Below are positions 25,258-36,543 of a DNA stretch of 64,000 nt, piece by piece (position 1 is the stretch's first letter; every line of letters starts with the position of its first letter). Source of the stretch: Tenacibaculum holothuriorum (GTDB lineage: Bacteria > Bacteroidota > Bacteroidia > Flavobacteriales > Flavobacteriaceae). Location: contig NZ_LAPZ01000012.1 in NCBI RefSeq assembly GCF_002120225.1, forward strand, positions 25,440 through 89,439. Reading direction: 5' to 3'. A program made the translations under genes and the position numbers. A model generated the notes under the pieces. It searched no databases, was not told where the DNA came from, and worked only from the letters and a program-made list of their open reading frames with translations.

Positions 25258-26307
25258 ATGAAATTATCAAACTTTAATTTTGATTTACCACAAGAGTTAT
25301 TAGCAGAATACCCATCAGAGCACAGAGATGAGGCTAGGTTAATGGTATTACACCGCGATACTCAAAAAATAGAACACAAATTATTCAAAGATTTAATTAA
25401 TTATTTCGATGAGGGAGATGTGATGATGTTGAATAACACGAAAGTTTTTCCTGCTCGTATGTTCGGAAACAAGGAAAAAACAGGTGCTAGAATCGAAGTG
25501 TTTTTATTACGTGAGTTAAATGCTGAAAATCGTTTATGGGATGTATTAGTAGATCCTGCGCGTAAAATCAGAATTGGAAATAAATTATTCTTCGGAGAAG
25601 ATGAAAGTTTAGTTGCAGAAGTAATTGATAATACAACTTCTCGTGGTAGAACTTTACGTTTCTTATTTGATGGACCTTATGAAGAGTTTCGTCGTAAATT
25701 AATCGAATTAGGAGAAACTCCATTACCAAAGTATATTAAGAGAGATGTTGAACCATCAGACGAAGAACGTTACCAAACAATTTTCGCAAAGAATGAAGGT
25801 GCAGTAGCTGCTCCAACTGCTGGATTACACTTTTCTAAGCATTTAATGAAACGTTTAGAGATTAAAGGAATTGATTTTGCTGAAATGACTTTACACGTAG
25901 GATTAGGAACATTTAATCCTGTTGAAGTAGAAGATTTATCAAAACACAAAATGGATTCTGAACAAATTATTATACCACAAAACTCTTGTGATATAGTAAA
26001 CAACGCTATAGAAACTAAACGTAAAATTTGTGCTGTTGGTACTACAGTAATGAGAACAGTAGAATCTTCTGTATCGGCAAGTAAAAGATTAAATGCTTAT
26101 AACGGATGGACAAATAAGTTCATTTTTCCTCCATATGACTTTAGTATAGCTAATTGTATGGTTACAAATTTTCATACACCAAAATCAACATTATTAATGA
26201 TGGTTTCTGCATTTGCTGGTCATGATTTTATGATGGAAGCATACGAAGAAGCAGTAAAAGAAAAATATAAATTCTACTCTTACGGAGATGCAATGTTAAT
26301 CTTATAA
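25258..26307 (+). CDS. queA: S-adenosylmethionine:tRNA ribosyltransferase-isomerase
   Basis: QueA transfers and isomerises the ribosyl part of SAM onto preQ1-modified tRNA to form epoxyqueuosine. The 349-residue protein has the family opening [17 protein letters not shown], then [25 protein letters not shown] near residue 184, the VGLGTFNPV region and the C-terminal [17 protein letters not shown]. It is monocistronic, between its own promoter and a hairpin terminator. Confidence 0.97.
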   Translation: MKLSNFNFDLPQELLAEYPSEHRDEARLMVLHRDTQKIEHKLFKDLINYFDEGDVMMLNNTKVFPARMFGNKEKTGARIEVFLLRELNAENRLWDVLVDPARKIRIGNKLFFGEDESLVAEVIDNTTSRGRTLRFLFDGPYEEFRRKLIELGETPLPKYIKRDVEPSDEERYQTIFAKNEGAVAAPTAGLHFSKHLMKRLEIKGIDFAEMTLHVGLGTFNPVEVEDLSKHKMDSEQIIIPQNSCDIVNNAIETKRKICAVGTTVMRTVESSVSASKRLNAYNGWTNKFIFPPYDFSIANCMVTNFHTPKSTLLMMVSAFAGHDFMMEAYEEAVKEKYKFYSYGDAMLIL

Positions 26308-26338
26308 AGAGAAGAACTTATTTAAAATAATTAACTAC

Positions 26339-26371
26339 AAACCTCACAGACTTTTAAAGCTGTGAGGTTTT
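26339..26371 (+). terminator. Intrinsic terminator after queA
   Basis: An 11-bp stem AAACCTCACAG (26339-26349) / CTGTGAGGTTT (26360-26370) is followed by a short T-run. The rlmN -7 box begins a few bases beyond it. Confidence 0.75.
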
Positions 26372-26374
26372 ATG

Positions 26375-26382
26375 TATTTTTG
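26375..26382 (+). promoter_or_regulatory. rlmN -7 box next to the start codon
   Basis: TATTTTTG fits TAnnTTTG and ends 5 bases before the ATG at 26388. Transcription started from it would give a leaderless or nearly leaderless rlmN mRNA. Confidence 0.45.
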
Positions 26383-26387
26383 AATTA

Positions 26388-27428
26388 ATGGCAACAAAGA
26401 AGAGAGACATACGCGCATTAACTAAAGAGCAACTCCGAGAGTTTTTTGTAAATCATGGAGATAAAGCCTTTAGAGGAAATCAAGTTTATGAATGGTTATG
26501 GAGTAAGGCGGCACATTCTTTTGATGATATGACTAACGTTTCTAAAAAAACAAGAGAAATGTTAGATGAAAATTTTGTCATTAATCATATAGAAGTCGAT
26601 ACAATGCAGCGTAGTAAGGATGGTACAATTAAAAATGCCATTAAATTGCACGATGGTAAAATTGTAGAATCGGTTTTAATTCCTACGGAAACGAGAACAA
26701 CAGCTTGTGTTTCTAGTCAAGTTGGTTGTAGTTTAGATTGTAAGTTTTGCGCTACAGCACGTTTAAAACGTATGCGTAACCTAAACGCCGATGAAATTTA
26801 CGATCAAGTAGTTGCTATTGATAAACAAAGCAGATTATATCATAATCACAAATTGTCGAACATTGTGTTCATGGGAATGGGAGAACCTTTAATGAATTAC
26901 AATAACGTTATTAAAGCTATTGATAAGATAACATCTCCTGAAGGTTTAGGTATGGCAGCTAGAAGAATTACTTTATCAACTTCTGGAGTTCCTAAAATGA
27001 TAAAAAAAATGGCTGATGACGAGGTAAGATTTAACTTAGCCGTTTCTTTACACTCTGCAATAGATGAGGTTCGAACGTCAATTATGCCATTTAATGCAAC
27101 TTTTCCACTAAAAGATTTAAAAGAATCTTTAGAATATTGGTATGAAAAAACCAAACGTAAAGTAACTTATGAATATGTAGTTTGGAATGGAATTAACGAT
27201 AGAAAAGAAGATATAGATGCTTTGATTAAATTCTGTAGCTATATTCCATGTAAAGTAAATTTAATTGAATACAATCCTATTGACGATGGTGAGTTTCAAC
27301 AAGCATCAGAAAGAGCATTAAACAATTATATTTCGAATTTAGAAATGCATGATATTGTAGTAAACGTTCGTCGTTCTAGAGGAAAAGATATTGATGCTGC
27401 TTGTGGGCAATTGGCTAATAAAAGTTAA
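26388..27428 (+). CDS. rlmN: Dual-specificity 23S rRNA/tRNA adenine-C2 methyltransferase RlmN
   Basis: RlmN is a radical-SAM enzyme that methylates A2503 of 23S rRNA and A37 of some tRNAs. The 346-residue protein has the cluster motif CSLDCKFC near residue 122, VFMGMGEPLMNYNNV near 163, the substrate-binding NLAVSLHSA and the C-terminal cysteine in AACGQL needed for the methyl-carrier mechanism. The following membrane protein starts with no gap. Confidence 0.96.
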   Translation: MATKKRDIRALTKEQLREFFVNHGDKAFRGNQVYEWLWSKAAHSFDDMTNVSKKTREMLDENFVINHIEVDTMQRSKDGTIKNAIKLHDGKIVESVLIPTETRTTACVSSQVGCSLDCKFCATARLKRMRNLNADEIYDQVVAIDKQSRLYHNHKLSNIVFMGMGEPLMNYNNVIKAIDKITSPEGLGMAARRITLSTSGVPKMIKKMADDEVRFNLAVSLHSAIDEVRTSIMPFNATFPLKDLKESLEYWYEKTKRKVTYEYVVWNGINDRKEDIDALIKFCSYIPCKVNLIEYNPIDDGEFQQASERALNNYISNLEMHDIVVNVRRSRGKDIDAACGQLANKS

Positions 27429-28175
27429 ATGAGCTTTTCTAAAACACTTTTAGGGCAAAGTATAGCTACCTTAGGTTTATTGTTTTTAATTATTGTTACT
27501 GGACTTTTTATAGATAGTAAATTTATAGCGGATAATTTTTATGAGCATGCACAATGGTTAAATAATTTAATCGTAGTGTTTGTTTTTTCATTATTATATT
27601 TTAAATCTACTTCTCGAACAAAAGAAATGCTTTTGTATGCGTTGATTATTGGAGTGGTAGGTGAATATATTTTTTCGGTAGGTTTCGGAATGTATACATA
27701 TAGATTGAAGAATATACCTCATTATGTGCCTTTTGGACACGCGATAGTTTTTGTGTTGGTATATTATTTTTCTAGAAAACCTAAAGTGAAAAAAAATCGT
27801 ACTAAGATAGAAAAGCTTTGTGTTTTCTTAATAATTCCTATTTCCTTTTATTTTTTATTATTTAAAAATGATGTTTTTGGATTTATTTGTACACTTTTAG
27901 TGTTTTTATTTTTGCGTAAATATCCCAAAGAGAGGATGTTTTATTTAGTAATGTATTGTGTGGTGGCTGTACTTGAGTTTGTGGGTACAGGTTTAGAGTG
28001 CTGGAAATGGCCAACAATAGCATTTAATAATTTTGAATTTTTACCTAGCGCTAATCCTCCAATAGGTATAAGTTTGTTTTATTTTGGTTTAGATAGAGGA
28101 ACGATGTCAATTTATAAGAGAAGGCATAAAAAAGCGTGGAATAGATTAAAAAATATAAGAAGTGTTAATTCTTAA
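27429..28175 (+). CDS. Multi-spanning membrane protein of unknown function
   Basis: The 248-residue protein has about eight hydrophobic segments joined by short loops. Possible landmarks are EYIFSVGFGMYTYRLKNIPHYVPFGH near residue 78 and TGLECWKWP near 190. This resembles uncharacterised Bacteroidota membrane proteins, but no named family is recognised. The ATG directly follows the rlmN stop codon, so it is co-transcribed with rlmN. Confidence 0.75.
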   Translation: MSFSKTLLGQSIATLGLLFLIIVTGLFIDSKFIADNFYEHAQWLNNLIVVFVFSLLYFKSTSRTKEMLLYALIIGVVGEYIFSVGFGMYTYRLKNIPHYVPFGHAIVFVLVYYFSRKPKVKKNRTKIEKLCVFLIIPISFYFLLFKNDVFGFICTLLVFLFLRKYPKERMFYLVMYCVVAVLEFVGTGLECWKWPTIAFNNFEFLPSANPPIGISLFYFGLDRGTMSIYKRRHKKAWNRLKNIRSVNS

Positions 28176-28183
28176 GAATTCTG

Positions 28184-28191
28184 TATTTTTG
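28184..28191 (+). promoter_or_regulatory. -7 box upstream of the polyprenyl synthase gene
   Basis: TATTTTTG fits TAnnTTTG and ends 27 bases before the ATG at 28219. Confidence 0.45.
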
Positions 28192-28218
28192 AGTTTTGAT
28201 TTTTGAAATCAAATTTAA

Positions 28219-29196
28219 ATGAAACGAGTAGAGCAAATAAAACTTCCGATTGCTAATGAAATGGAACTCTTTGAAAGTAAGTTCAAAGATTCAATGTTGT
28301 CTAAAGTTCCATTATTAAACAGAATTACTTATTACATTGTTCGTCGTAAAGGAAAACAAATGAGACCGATGTTTGTGTTCTTAGTCGCAAAAATGGTATC
28401 CGATGGAGGTTTTGACGAGCGTACCTATCGAGGAGCTTCTGTAGTAGAATTAATTCATACGGCAACTTTAGTACATGACGATGTGGTTGATGATAGTAAT
28501 CGTCGTCGAGGATTTTTCTCTATAAATGCACTTTGGAAAAATAAAATTGCTGTTTTAGTAGGAGATTTTTTATTGTCAAAAGGATTGTTACTTTCAATCG
28601 ATAATGAAGATTTCGACTTGCTAAAATTAATTTCGATTGCTGTAAGAGAAATGAGTGAAGGCGAGTTGTTACAGATAGAAAAAGCACGTCGATTAGATAT
28701 TACAGAAGAAGTTTATTTTGAAATTATTCGTCAGAAGACAGCAACTTTAATTGCAGCTTGTTGTGGAATTGGAGCAGCTTCAGTAGGAGCTAATAATGAA
28801 ACTGTTCAGCAAATGCGAAAATTTGGAGAGTATATAGGAGTTGCTTTTCAAATTAAAGATGATTTGTTCGATTATACAGAAGATAAAATCGGTAAACCAA
28901 CGGGTATCGATATAAAAGAACAAAAAATGACTTTACCACTTATTTACACGCTGAACAACTGTTCCCCAAAAGACAAAAAGTGGTTAATTAACTCAGTAAA
29001 AAAGCATAATAAAAACAAAAAACGAGTTAAAGAAGTTATTGCATTTGTAAAAGAAAATGGTGGATTAGAATATACGACGGCTAAAATGCATGATTATAAG
29101 AATAAAGCATTGGCAATACTTAACAATTATCCAGAATCTGAATATAAAAACTCACTACTTCAAATGATTGATTATGTGGTTGAACGTAAGATTTAA
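28219..29196 (+). CDS. Polyprenyl diphosphate synthase
   Basis: The 325-residue all-helical trans-prenyltransferase has both aspartate-rich motifs: LVHDDVVDD near residue 88 (first) and IKDDLFDYTED near 213 (second), plus the GKQMRP substrate-binding segment near 48. It would build the long isoprenoid chain of menaquinone from farnesyl diphosphate and IPP. The chain length cannot be read with confidence. It seems to be transcribed alone. Confidence 0.92.
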   Translation: MKRVEQIKLPIANEMELFESKFKDSMLSKVPLLNRITYYIVRRKGKQMRPMFVFLVAKMVSDGGFDERTYRGASVVELIHTATLVHDDVVDDSNRRRGFFSINALWKNKIAVLVGDFLLSKGLLLSIDNEDFDLLKLISIAVREMSEGELLQIEKARRLDITEEVYFEIIRQKTATLIAACCGIGAASVGANNETVQQMRKFGEYIGVAFQIKDDLFDYTEDKIGKPTGIDIKEQKMTLPLIYTLNNCSPKDKKWLINSVKKHNKNKKRVKEVIAFVKENGGLEYTTAKMHDYKNKALAILNNYPESEYKNSLLQMIDYVVERKI

Positions 29197-29268
29197 CCTA
29201 AAAATAATTATCTTTAAAAACACATTATCTAATACTTTTAGACTGTAGAGATTAATTAAAACTAAAAG

Positions 29269-30312
29269 ATGGAATTTAGTAGAGAGTTATTGTTTTTCTT
29301 TAGTGCATTGGGAGCTTTTAATGGTTTAATACTTAGCTTTTATTTTATCTTTTTTATAAAACCTCAAAACATATCTAATAAATTTTTAGGAGTTTTTATT
29401 TTAATGTTAAGTATTAGGGTGGGGAAGTCAGTTTTCTTTTATTTTAACCCTAGTTTATCATTTCACTTTTTACAGTTTGGTTTAACAGCTTGTTTTTTTA
29501 TAGGTCCTTTTTTATATTTCTATATCAAATCTGCAGAAGAATCTAAAGAGAAGATAAAAAAGGAATGGAAATATCATATTGCTATTCTACTCCCTTTAAT
29601 TTTAGTTGTTGGATATTTATATCCGTTTAAAACAAATATAGATTTGTGGAGACCTTATATTATAAAATTTATCTACTTCATTTGGTTTGTATATATTCTA
29701 GGGTCAATATATGTATTAAGAAATCGATTTAAAAAATTACTTCGTAGAACAGAAAAAATCACAACTTTAGATGTGTGGTTTATCAGTATATTAATAGGGA
29801 ACCTAGCAATATTAACATCTTATAATGTTGTTAGCTTTTCAAATTATATCTCTGGAGCCTTAACATTTACATTTTTACTGTATTTATTAATCATGTTTTT
29901 GTTTTCTAAAAAAGGAAAAGAAATAAGATTATTGAATAATGAAGTTAAATATGCAGATAAAAAAATTGAAACTACTAAGGCAGAAAGTTTATTAACAAAG
30001 TTAGATCAACTAATGAATGAAGAAGAATTGTATAAAAATGCAAATTTAAAATCTTCGGAAGTTGCTCAAAAAATGCAATTAACAACACATCAATTTTCTC
30101 AGCTATTAAACGATAATTTAGGAAAAAGTTTTCCCGTTTTTATAAATGAATATAGAATTGAGTCGGCAAAACAAATGATTCTTAAAAACAATAGTATAAC
30201 CATTGAAGCTATTGGTTATGAAAATGGATTTAATTCAAAATCAACTTTTTATACGACTTTTAAAAAGTTAGTAGGTAAAACTCCTTCGCAATTTAAGAGT
30301 TCTATTTTATAA
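29269..30312 (+). CDS. Membrane-bound AraC family transcriptional regulator
   Basis: The N-terminal 215 residues hold about seven transmembrane segments. The C-terminal 110 residues form an AraC-type DNA-binding domain (NLKSSEVAQKMQLTTHQFSQLLN, then ITIEAIGYENGFNSKSTFYTTFKKLVGKTPSQFK). This 'seven-helix plus AraC' design is common in Flavobacteriia and implies signal sensing at the membrane. The signal is unknown. It lies 74 bases upstream of the PfpI-like/beta-lactamase-like operon on the same strand and is its most likely regulator, which is inference. Confidence 0.87.
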   Translation: MEFSRELLFFFSALGAFNGLILSFYFIFFIKPQNISNKFLGVFILMLSIRVGKSVFFYFNPSLSFHFLQFGLTACFFIGPFLYFYIKSAEESKEKIKKEWKYHIAILLPLILVVGYLYPFKTNIDLWRPYIIKFIYFIWFVYILGSIYVLRNRFKKLLRRTEKITTLDVWFISILIGNLAILTSYNVVSFSNYISGALTFTFLLYLLIMFLFSKKGKEIRLLNNEVKYADKKIETTKAESLLTKLDQLMNEEELYKNANLKSSEVAQKMQLTTHQFSQLLNDNLGKSFPVFINEYRIESAKQMILKNNSITIEAIGYENGFNSKSTFYTTFKKLVGKTPSQFKSSIL

Positions 30313-30386
30313 ATTAGAACTTCTACTTTATAGCATAAAAACTTTTTTTAGACTTAATATTTGAATTTGCAGGAAAATCATAATTC

Positions 30387-31190
30387 ATGCAAAAAATATT
30401 AAGACTATTATTGGTAGTAATTGTCTGTGTCGGATGCCAATCATCAACAGCTAAAAAGGAAGTCTCAAAAAGTATAACAGATAAGAGAGAACAGAAATCT
30501 TCTAACAAAATTCTGTTCGTTGTGTCTAATCAAAAAACTTATGGAGATACTTCTTTAAAAACATCAAATCATTTCGGAGAAATTGTCTATGCATATGATG
30601 TGTTGGCTAATGCAGGTTATACGATAGATTTTGTAAGCCCAAAAGGAGGTGAAGTTGCATTAGGATATATTGATAAAGCTAATAAAGTTCAGCAAAAGTA
30701 TTTAGAAAATAGTGATTTTTTAGAAAAGCTTAAAACTACAAAAACTCCTAGTGAAGTTAATTTTTCAAACTACAAGGCGATCTATTATGTTGGAGGAGGA
30801 GCAGCAATGTTTGGAGTTCCTGAAAATAAAGAAATTCAAGATTTAGCCATTAATATTTACGAGAAAAATAACGGAATTGTTTCTGCTATTTGTCATGGAA
30901 CTGCAGGAATAGTAAACCTTAAAACAACAAACGGTAAGTATTTATATGAGAATAAAGAAGTAAATGGCTTTCCAGATCTTTTTGAAAGAACAGATAGGGA
31001 GTATTACAAAACATTTCCTTTTTCCATTGAAAAAATTATTGAAAAAAGAGGTGGTAGGTTTAGTTATTCAAAAGAAGGTTGGGATAATTATTACAAAGTA
31101 GACGGAAGACTGATTACAGGTCAAGATCCAACTGCAGCTGCTTCTGTAGCAAAAGAAATTGTAAAGGTCCTAAATGAATTAGATAAATGA
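30387..31190 (+). CDS. DJ-1/PfpI family lipoprotein
   Basis: The 267-residue protein has a lipoprotein signal ending VCVGC (Cys16) and a type-1 glutamine-amidotransferase-like DJ-1/PfpI domain. The nucleophile elbow is SAICHGTAG, with the cysteine near residue 172, and a DFVSPKGGEVALG segment comes earlier. Relatives act as glyoxalase III/Hsp31-type deglycases or chaperones, usually in the cytoplasm; the lipidated, exported form is less usual. The next gene overlaps its end by 4 bases. Confidence 0.85.
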   Translation: MQKILRLLLVVIVCVGCQSSTAKKEVSKSITDKREQKSSNKILFVVSNQKTYGDTSLKTSNHFGEIVYAYDVLANAGYTIDFVSPKGGEVALGYIDKANKVQQKYLENSDFLEKLKTTKTPSEVNFSNYKAIYYVGGGAAMFGVPENKEIQDLAINIYEKNNGIVSAICHGTAGIVNLKTTNGKYLYENKEVNGFPDLFERTDREYYKTFPFSIEKIIEKRGGRFSYSKEGWDNYYKVDGRLITGQDPTAAASVAKEIVKVLNELDK

Positions 31191-32683
31191 AAAAGAAGTC
31201 TTTTTTAGCTCTTCTTTTTGTTTTTGTTTTAAAAGTTAACAGTCAGCAAAAAGGAATTTATAATAATTTAAAAGGGCTAGATACTGAAATAGAAAGTTTA
31301 ATGAAAGCATATAAAACTGTAGGACTAACTGTATCTATAGCTAAAAATCATAAAGTTATATATGCTAAAAGTTTTGGGTATAGTGATTTAAAAAATAAAG
31401 TAAAAGTTAATGCTAATACTCTATTTCCCATAGGATCAGTTACCAAACAATTTACATCAGCTTTAATTGGTATTTATCAAGGTAAAGGAAAACTATCGGT
31501 ATATGATAAGCCTAAAAAGCATATAAGCTATTTACAATTTAATTCTAACGAGATGAATAATCTAATAACGATAGAAGATTTACTTGCACATCGATCAGGA
31601 ATAGGAAATGTAGACGGTACTCATGTATTTTTTCCTACCAAGAGTATTAAAGCACATATACAACGGGTACAATATTTAACTCCTAATAGTCAGGTTCGAG
31701 AAAAATTCGATTATAGTAATATGGGATATGCAATTCTGGGCGCAATAGGAGAAACTATTACAGGTAAAAAATGGGAGAAAAATTTATCTGACGAAATTTT
31801 TAAACCATTAGAAATGAACCGTTCTAATACTAATTTAAGAGATTTAGAAAACGCAAGAAATGTCTCATTAGGTTATAGTGTAAATAGAAAGGGAAAAATA
31901 GTTAAAGTTTTATATGAAAATCAATTTGAGTCGATAGCTTCAGGAGCCATTAATAGTACCTTAAATGATATGACAAACTGGATGTTAATGTTACTTAACA
32001 AAGGGAAATACAAAGGAACTCAAATTATTCCTGAAAAATTTTTAGAAGAATCATTCAGTGAGCATAACATTATTCAAGGAAGTTTTTCATTTAAAAAGAA
32101 ATACAATTTATTGAATGATGCTTATGGCTATGGTTGGTTTACTCATAATTATAAAAATTTATATCGAGTAAATCATGAAGGTAACGTTTCTGGTTTTACC
32201 TCAAGTATTACTTTATATCCTTATAAAGAGTTAGGAATTGTTATACTAACTAATCAAGGATCAGCTAATTTATTAACTAAAGCAATTACAGATATTATTA
32301 CAAATAGAATCCTTAACCTTAAAAGAAAAAGGTGGGATGAATACACTGTGAATTACGGAATAGAATCAGATGTATTCTCTGAGCGTACTACTTTAAAAAG
32401 AAACCAATCATATTCAAAGTATGTTGGAAAATATACTAATAAAGGATATGGTACATTAGAAATTACTGAATCCTCAGATAATAAACTTCAAGTAATTTTT
32501 CCAGCATTAAAGATGGGATTAAAATCTGAAAAAAATGATGTATTTAACAGTTATAGAATTGTAGAGACACATCAAAATACACCTTCTTTTAATTTTAAAT
32601 TCATAGAAAGTGATAAAGGAAAGATATTAGAATTGGTAATTAATTTTCAACAAGAACCAGTAATTTTTAAAAAAGAACAATAA
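31187..32683 (+). CDS. Serine hydrolase, class C beta-lactamase/penicillin-binding fold
   Basis: The 498-residue exported protein (signal peptide to about residue 19) has all three active-site motifs of the beta-lactamase/DD-peptidase fold: SVTK (Ser84-Lys87), YSN (Tyr176-Asn178) and HEGNVSG (third motif). A C-terminal domain of about 130 residues follows. Family members are esterases, D-amino-acid peptidases or beta-lactamases; the sequence does not decide between them. It is coupled to the PfpI-like gene and followed by an NTF2-like gene and a degenerate paralogue. Confidence 0.87.
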   Translation: MKKKSFLALLFVFVLKVNSQQKGIYNNLKGLDTEIESLMKAYKTVGLTVSIAKNHKVIYAKSFGYSDLKNKVKVNANTLFPIGSVTKQFTSALIGIYQGKGKLSVYDKPKKHISYLQFNSNEMNNLITIEDLLAHRSGIGNVDGTHVFFPTKSIKAHIQRVQYLTPNSQVREKFDYSNMGYAILGAIGETITGKKWEKNLSDEIFKPLEMNRSNTNLRDLENARNVSLGYSVNRKGKIVKVLYENQFESIASGAINSTLNDMTNWMLMLLNKGKYKGTQIIPEKFLEESFSEHNIIQGSFSFKKKYNLLNDAYGYGWFTHNYKNLYRVNHEGNVSGFTSSITLYPYKELGIVILTNQGSANLLTKAITDIITNRILNLKRKRWDEYTVNYGIESDVFSERTTLKRNQSYSKYVGKYTNKGYGTLEITESSDNKLQVIFPALKMGLKSEKNDVFNSYRIVETHQNTPSFNFKFIESDKGKILELVINFQQEPVIFKKEQ

Positions 32684-32706
32684 TTAAATAAGACAAAACG
32701 ATAAAG

Positions 32707-33126
32707 ATGAAAACAAAAATTTTAATACTATTTCTTTTTACAGGACTAGTAACAGTAAACGCTCAAACAGAAATTGAAAAGATAAACAAAGTTTTGTATG
32801 ACTATATAGAGGGAACTGCAAATGGACAACCTGATAGATTAAAACGTGCTTTCGATGAAAATTTCAACCTGTATTTTGTAGCTAATGATACGTTAAGAAC
32901 ATGGTCTGGTAAACAATATATTAATAATGTAAAAGAAGGTAGAAAAAGTAACCGCATAGGTAAGGTGTTATCTATAGATTATGAAGGAGATGCTGCTGTA
33001 GCTAAAATTGAAATATTAATGCCAGCAAGAAAACGTATTTATACAGATTATTTATTGCTTTTGAAAATAAAAAATCAATGGAAAATCATTCATAAATCAT
33101 TCACTTTTAAAAATTATCCTCAATGA
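32707..33126 (+). CDS. Exported NTF2-like (lumazine-binding type) protein
   Basis: The 139-residue protein has a signal peptide (to about residue 20, VNAQT) and one NTF2-like domain: INKVLYDYIEGTANGQPDRLKRAF, a central GKQYINNVKEG and C-terminal strands ending NQWKIIHKSFTFK. Such proteins often accompany serine hydrolases in Bacteroidota. The function is unknown. The next gene overlaps its end by 4 bases, so the two are translationally coupled. Confidence 0.8.
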   Translation: MKTKILILFLFTGLVTVNAQTEIEKINKVLYDYIEGTANGQPDRLKRAFDENFNLYFVANDTLRTWSGKQYINNVKEGRKSNRIGKVLSIDYEGDAAVAKIEILMPARKRIYTDYLLLLKIKNQWKIIHKSFTFKNYPQ

Positions 33127-34772
33127 AAAAAATAAAGTTAAGTGTACTCTTATTCCTATTGATTATTAAAGCTAGCGCACAAGTAGAGAATTCAAAATTT
33201 AATAAGTTTTTTGAAAATTGGAAAGATGAAAATAAACCAGGAGTAGTAGGTGGAGTAATTAAAGATGGTAAAATAATTTTTTTAAAAGCCTTTGGAAGTG
33301 CAGATGTAAAAAACAAGAAAAATAATACTATAAAAACTAAGTTTCAGGTTGATGATTTAGCGAAACAATTTACTGTTTTAGCTACATTGTTATTAGTAGA
33401 GGAAGGGGAACTTTCTTTAGAAGATGATGTTAGAAAATATCTACCTAAACTTCCAAAATATAAACATCAAATAAAAATTAAACACTTGTTAAATCATTCT
33501 AGCGGACTACATAATTTAGACCCACTAAAAGAGTTGTTGGGAATTAGACCTTTCGATGTTTTTACACAAGAAGATGCGCTTAAGATAATATACACTCAAA
33601 AAGAATTGAATTTTATTCCTGGAACTCAGTTTTCGTATTTAAGATCAGATACAGAGGTTATTTTATTGTCGGAAATTATAGTTAAAGTATCTCAAAAATC
33701 ATTTTCTGAGTTTACATCAGAGAGAGTCTTTAAACCTTTAGGAATGTTAAATACAGCTTTTAATAATGAAAGGAAGTTATTAAGTAATACAGCTGTCTCT
33801 TATCGAGTAGGAGAAGAAACTCACAATAACCCTGTGAATGATTTGACTTTAGGAGCAACAAATTTGTATACAACAGGTGAAGATTTAGCAAAATGGTTCC
33901 AAGTATATACAAGTTCAACAAATCCGATGTATGAGTTAGTTAAAAAATTAGATGATTTTGTCGTATTGGATAGCGGTAAAAGATATAATTCCTCATGGGG
34001 AACAATGAGTTATGGTCGTTATTTTGATCATTTAGAAAGAGGCTTAGAATCTATCTGGCAGTTTGGTATAAACGCGGGCTATGCAAGTAATATGTTTCGA
34101 TTCTATACTAAAAACTTTGTTTCGTTTGTTTTAGGAAATAATAATAGATATAACGGAATGCCAGCGATGAATATGGCATACGAAGAGTTAAAAGAAGATT
34201 TTCCTAAAGCTCGAATTGTAGATTTTAAAGAAATAAAAACTAAAAAACTTTCTAAAAAGGAATTACAGAAATTTGAAGGATATTATTGGAAAGAAAATAA
34301 TGGATTAACAAGACAAATATATCTGAAGAATGACACACTTCGATATAAACGATTGGAAAGTAATAGAGAGACAGCTTTGGTTCCTTTAAATGATAATAAG
34401 TTTCAGTTTGTGGTTAATAGTGACGATGAGGTAATAATAACTTTTAAAGATGGTAGTTTTTCAATAAAATCAGGGGTAGGTGACGCAAGTATTTACAGAA
34501 AGTTTACACCAGTAGAATTAACTAATTCCGATTTAAAAAAATACTTAGGATTCTACTACAACGAAGAATTAGGCATTGGATTTGAGTTAAAAATTAAAGA
34601 TGATAAGTTGATAGCAAAAAACTTTAAAAATGGAGATACTACGTTTTATCCAATAACAAATAATATTTTTAGGAGCAATACTTTTATGTTATCTAGTATT
34701 ACATTAGAAAGAAATGGTTTTTACATCAATACAGATGGAGTAAGTAATTTATTTTTCAAAAAACTTAATTAA
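33123..34772 (+). CDS. Degenerate beta-lactamase-fold protein (probable pseudoenzyme)
   Basis: The 549-residue exported protein (signal peptide to about residue 19) clearly shares the fold with the gene at 31187, including GGVIKDGKIIFLKAFGSAD and HLLNHSSGLHNLD. The catalytic residues are missing: the SxxK serine is Asp78 (DLAK), the YxN motif reads YLR (Arg174), and the third motif has Phe in place of His (FGINAGYAS). Two extra beta-rich segments follow at about 375-450 and 465-545. The reading frame is intact, so this looks like a maintained non-enzymatic paralogue, perhaps a binding partner. Confidence 0.82.
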   Translation: MKKIKLSVLLFLLIIKASAQVENSKFNKFFENWKDENKPGVVGGVIKDGKIIFLKAFGSADVKNKKNNTIKTKFQVDDLAKQFTVLATLLLVEEGELSLEDDVRKYLPKLPKYKHQIKIKHLLNHSSGLHNLDPLKELLGIRPFDVFTQEDALKIIYTQKELNFIPGTQFSYLRSDTEVILLSEIIVKVSQKSFSEFTSERVFKPLGMLNTAFNNERKLLSNTAVSYRVGEETHNNPVNDLTLGATNLYTTGEDLAKWFQVYTSSTNPMYELVKKLDDFVVLDSGKRYNSSWGTMSYGRYFDHLERGLESIWQFGINAGYASNMFRFYTKNFVSFVLGNNNRYNGMPAMNMAYEELKEDFPKARIVDFKEIKTKKLSKKELQKFEGYYWKENNGLTRQIYLKNDTLRYKRLESNRETALVPLNDNKFQFVVNSDDEVIITFKDGSFSIKSGVGDASIYRKFTPVELTNSDLKKYLGFYYNEELGIGFELKIKDDKLIAKNFKNGDTTFYPITNNIFRSNTFMLSSITLERNGFYINTDGVSNLFFKKLN

Positions 34773-34774
34773 AC

Positions 34775-34807
34775 AAAAAACCTCGAGAATTATTCTCGAG
34801 GTTTTTT
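34775..34807. terminator. Bidirectional intrinsic terminator
   Basis: A 16-bp stem AAAAAACCTCGAGAAT / ATTCTCGAGGTTTTTT with a single-base centre (effective loop larger) has T-runs on both strands. It ends the serine hydrolase operon and, from the other side, groEL. Confidence 0.88.
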
Positions 34808-34831
34808 ATAATTGTCTGTGGCGACTCGCCA

Positions 34832-36475
<1,644 letters not shown>

Positions 36476-36543
36476 TTAGTTTAAAGTTCCAAGTTTTACT
36501 TGGAAAATTGCTTAATTGTTATATTGAAAAATTATTACATTAA

